Below are positions 63,977 to 64,000 of a stretch of DNA of 64,000 bases, piece by piece (positions within the stretch are counted from its first letter, which is position 1; the number at the start of each line of letters is the position of its first letter). A model generated the notes under the pieces. That model searched no databases and was not told the origin of the DNA. It saw only the letters and a list, made by a program, of their open reading frames with translations. Both the position numbers and the translations under genes were made by a program. Source of the DNA: Verrucomicrobiia bacterium. Lineage in GTDB: Bacteria; Verrucomicrobiota; Verrucomicrobiia; Limisphaerales; CAIMTB01. The stretch spans positions 120,332-184,331 of the forward strand of contig JAHCBA010000009.1 of assembly GCA_019634625.1 (NCBI GenBank), read 5' to 3'.

Positions 63977-64000
63977 GCCGAGGGGCTTCTGCGACCCCTG
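63977..64000. repeat. Family C repeat, copy 3, cut by window end
   Basis: GCCGAGGGGCTTCTGCGACC followed by CCTG is identical to the start of copy 2 at 62063. The rest lies beyond the window. Confidence 0.6.

Overview
The window is high-GC bacterial DNA, densely coded, and has no rRNA, tRNA, CRISPR array, prophage or intact insertion sequence that I can support. The gene content fits Verrucomicrobiota, perhaps the Pedosphaera/Limisphaerales side. The clues are an Alternative Complex III operon, secreted LTD/CotH, ThuA, DUF3160 and PPC-repeat proteins, an M56 peptidase fused to an ExbD-like domain, and 'L-Q-A-S-x-D-L-x-x-W' type C-terminal modules. The taxonomic call is inference from gene content, not a search.

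Layout. Positions 1-9082 hold a respiratory operon on the plus strand: actB (cut by the window edge), actC, actD, actE, actF, a one-helix small protein, a CcoN-like integral membrane protein, a CcoO-type mono-heme subunit and a second membrane-anchored cytochrome c. Most of these genes overlap or abut. The CcoN-like protein keeps the fold-level similarity to cbb3 oxidase subunit I but has lost most of the histidines that bind haem and copper, so it is probably not an oxygen-reducing subunit. From 9060 to 23767 come a DUF2784 membrane protein, an S9 peptidase, a ThuA protein, a BlaI/M56 regulatory pair with two clear BlaI-type operators, a YceI lipoprotein, a 1475-residue LTD/LamG/CotH protein, a TauE/SafE permease and a PQQ-type beta-propeller protein. 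From 24606 to 33757 come tyrS, a DUF3160 protein, a DAHP synthase, two secreted proteins of unknown function and a LytTR response regulator. The DAHP synthase is preceded by a short leader peptide containing Trp, Tyr and two Phe, followed by a terminator hairpin, which looks like a transcription attenuator. Positions 34792-41181 encode a 2129-residue secreted multidomain protein ending in near-identical 109-residue PPC repeats. Then follow glycogen phosphorylase, two amidohydrolase-family proteins, an aldehyde dehydrogenase, an AbgT transporter, a PD40 propeller protein, a histidine kinase/response regulator pair, a protein resembling Card1/DUF1887 nucleases, a protein made of five lipocalin-like repeats, an aspartate aminotransferase and a secreted protein of unknown function.

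The intergenic spaces are the second notable part. They carry at least three families of short non-coding repeats, called A, B and C here, which are often nested or adjacent. Family B (about 300 bp) has terminal inverted repeats and an internal hexanucleotide tract of variable length. Family A (about 160 bp) has terminal inverted repeats and, in two copies, flanking direct repeats. Family C has three strong hairpins, one of which mimics a tRNA T-arm. A separate palindrome centred on GTGCATATGCAC occurs once in each of two gaps and in a 124-bp tandem array behind tyrS. Many long reading frames on both strands are shadows caused by the base composition and are not annotated.
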